From: Planctomycetaceae bacterium | Lineage (GTDB): Bacteria; Planctomycetota; Planctomycetia; Planctomycetales; Planctomycetaceae | Length of the DNA stretch: 64,000 nucleotides | Direction: 5' to 3' | Assembly: GCA_024742875.1 (NCBI GenBank) | Contig: JANSXP010000029.1 | Span: forward strand, 19,294 to 83,293 | Part shown: positions 63,157 to 64,000 of the stretch, one piece after another | How the letters are laid out: each line of letters starts with the position of its first letter | How positions within the stretch are numbered: the stretch's first letter is position 1 | Position numbers and translations under genes: made by a program | Notes under the pieces: model-generated | Databases searched by the model: none | Seen by the model: the letters and a program-made list of their open reading frames with translations, nothing else | What the model was told of the DNA's origin: nothing

Positions 63157-63488
63157 GTCTAGTAATGAGCGATGCCGGCAACAACGACTGGACAACAGTC
63201 CTGGACAGCATCGGTCGCGCCAAAAGCTACACCTCGCCCAGCGGTCTGACGACATCCTACACCTATAGCGAAGCCAACAGCACGGCCATCCCGGGCCACT
63301 ACGGCACTGCGGTCACAGTCACAACACCTCGTGGGTCGCAGCACATCTCTATGCTGAATGCCTATGGCGCTCCGCTGGCCACAAAAGTGCAGGATCCTGA
63401 TGGCACGGTCGGCCCACTGTCAGCTTCTGTGATGTCTTACGTTTACAACGAAGCGGGTCTGCCCACACAGCAGCAGGAAACCAGGGCC
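63157..63488 (+). pseudogene. Rhs/YD-repeat protein fragment
   Basis: The in-frame segment reads WTTVLDSIGRAKSYTSPSGL then TTSYTYSEANSTAIPGHYG, with DPDGTVGPLSASVMSYVYNEAGLP. These are YD-repeat-like units of Rhs proteins (DSIGR...SYTY, YNEAG). It is only about 110 residues, with no start or end of its own, and is flanked exactly by an inverted and a direct repeat copy. Confidence 0.6.
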
Positions 63489-63577
63489 AAGCCACCGGTG
63501 CCACCCAACTCTAGCTGCAAGACGTCATGGATTTCCCTGATTCGCGTTGATTGCTGCTGACATCCTGTCGAAGAACG
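63489..63577 (+). repeat. Dispersed repeat copy 1
   Basis: An 89-bp unit from AAGCCACCGGTGCCACCCAA to CCTGTCGAAGAACG. It differs from copy 2 at about seven positions. The period to copy 2 is 103 bases. Confidence 0.85.
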
Positions 63578-63591
63578 CGCCGAACGAAGGC

Positions 63592-63680
63592 AAGCCACCG
63601 GTGCCACCCATCTGTAGCTGCCATACGTCATGGATTTCCCTGATTCGCTTTGATTGCGGCTGACTTCCTGTCGAAGAACG
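63592..63680 (+). repeat. Dispersed repeat copy 2
   Basis: The same 89-bp unit, directly repeated after a 14-base spacer and 53 bases upstream of the transposase start. Such proximity to an HUH transposase gene is typical of REP/RAYT systems. Confidence 0.85.
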
Positions 63681-63733
63681 TGCCGCACAGTTCTATCCTC
63701 AACAAGCGGGCCATTTCGATGAGAAGGCCCGAT

Positions 63734-64000
63734 ATGCCCCGAACTCAGCGACAACAGGTTTGCCCTCACGACGAAATCAGCATCGTCCATTGCATCAATC
63801 GATGCGTCAGACGTGGATTCCTGTGCGGCAAAGATCCTGTCAGCGGTACCGACTTTGAGTATCGAAGACAGTGGATTCGCAACCGATTCGAATTTCTGGC
63901 CGGCATCATGGGCATCGAAGTCCTCGGCTTCGCCGTGATGTCCAATCACTTCCACATCATCCTGCGAAACCGCCCAGACGTCGTAGACTCGTGGTCAAAT
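63734..64000 (+). CDS. HUH (Y1) transposase, RAYT-like, N-terminal part (cut by window end)
   Basis: 89 codons from an ATG, open to the end of the window. It begins MPRTQRQQVCPHDEISIVHC and continues INRCVRRGFLCGK, then FAVMSNHFHIILRNRPDVV. The N-H72-F-H74 segment is the HUH metal site of IS200/REP-associated single-strand transposases. The catalytic Tyr would lie beyond the window. No strong ribosome-binding site is seen. It probably acts on the neighbouring repeats; whether it is intact cannot be told. Confidence 0.8.
   Translation, partial: MPRTQRQQVCPHDEISIVHCINRCVRRGFLCGKDPVSGTDFEYRRQWIRNRFEFLAGIMGIEVLGFAVMSNHFHIILRNRPDVVDSWSN

Larger units (their letters stand above)
62783..63733. other. 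Repeat-rich region upstream of the operon and transposase
   Basis: It holds the operon's promoter area (62783-63074, AT-richer, none assigned), three copies of an 82-89-bp repeat and an Rhs-like fragment, all described separately. The open frame 63018-63560 runs through repeat and fragment and is not a real gene as a whole. Confidence 0.6.

Noticed and set aside
63018..63560. 180-codon frame as one gene
   Set aside because: It passes through a repeat, an Rhs fragment and another repeat; only the middle part has protein character.

Overview
The window looks like a chromosomal segment of a marine-type planctomycete (Planctomycetaceae/Pirellulaceae-like). Supporting families are DUF1552 and DUF1592-type cytochrome proteins, several formylglycine sulfatases, a large heme-bearing dehydrogenase-like protein with a C-terminal cytochrome, an LExRxLL-type N-terminal surface motif, PEP-CTERM proteins, and an ECF sigma/FecR pair. 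Assignment to genus is not possible from the sequence alone.

Region 1 (1-7628, + strand) is a sulfated-polysaccharide degradation locus: the tail of an ECF sigma factor, a FecR-type anti-sigma/sensor protein, two agarase-like (beta/alpha)8 proteins and two sulfatases. Region 2 (7671-20740, - strand) is a long operon-like run read right to left: a secreted VOC-ankyrin protein (frameshifted), a sulfatase-sulfatase-cytochrome fusion, a Vgb-type propeller with two heme sites, a DUF1592-family protein, a DUF1552 protein and a PQQ-type propeller. Neighbours overlap by ATGA at two joints. A family of short inverted repeats, some lying in frame inside genes, runs through this region. A sugar isomerase-like protein and a nucleoside hydrolase follow (21037-22965).

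Region 3 (about 23.0-32.69 kb) is an integrative element beside tRNA-Val(GAC). It carries a tyrosine integrase, an excisionase-type HTH protein, a cysteine-rich phage-like protein, a run of small translationally coupled unknown genes, a PD-(D/E)XK-like protein, an FRG-domain protein and an opposing pair of tandem PEP-CTERM propellers. The integrase, the FRG gene and probably two others carry single-base frameshifts, so the element appears immobilised and decaying, unless these are sequencing errors.

Region 4 (32.8-57.99 kb) is ordinary host genome: an alcohol dehydrogenase, the large dehydrogenase-cytochrome protein, a concentrative nucleoside transporter, a Gfo/Idh/MocA oxidoreductase, an esterase, a sialate O-acetylesterase, a cadherin-like surface protein, a BatA-type protein, an ExbB/ExbD-like pair, csrA, divergent epmB and efp, an RND/MMPL exporter, an MBL-fold hydrolase and a YjbQ protein. 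Many of its transcription units end in strong hairpin terminators.

Region 5 (58.0-64.0 kb) holds a four-gene operon of secreted proteins of unknown function, then an area of about 85-90-bp dispersed repeats, an Rhs/YD fragment lying exactly between two inverted repeat copies, and the 5' part of an HUH (Y1, RAYT-like) transposase cut by the window end. The best leads for undescribed biology are the in-frame inverted-repeat element joining two sulfatases, the uncharacterised domain shared by two neighbouring cytochrome proteins, the cargo of the tRNA-Val element, and the repeat/RAYT system at the right end.
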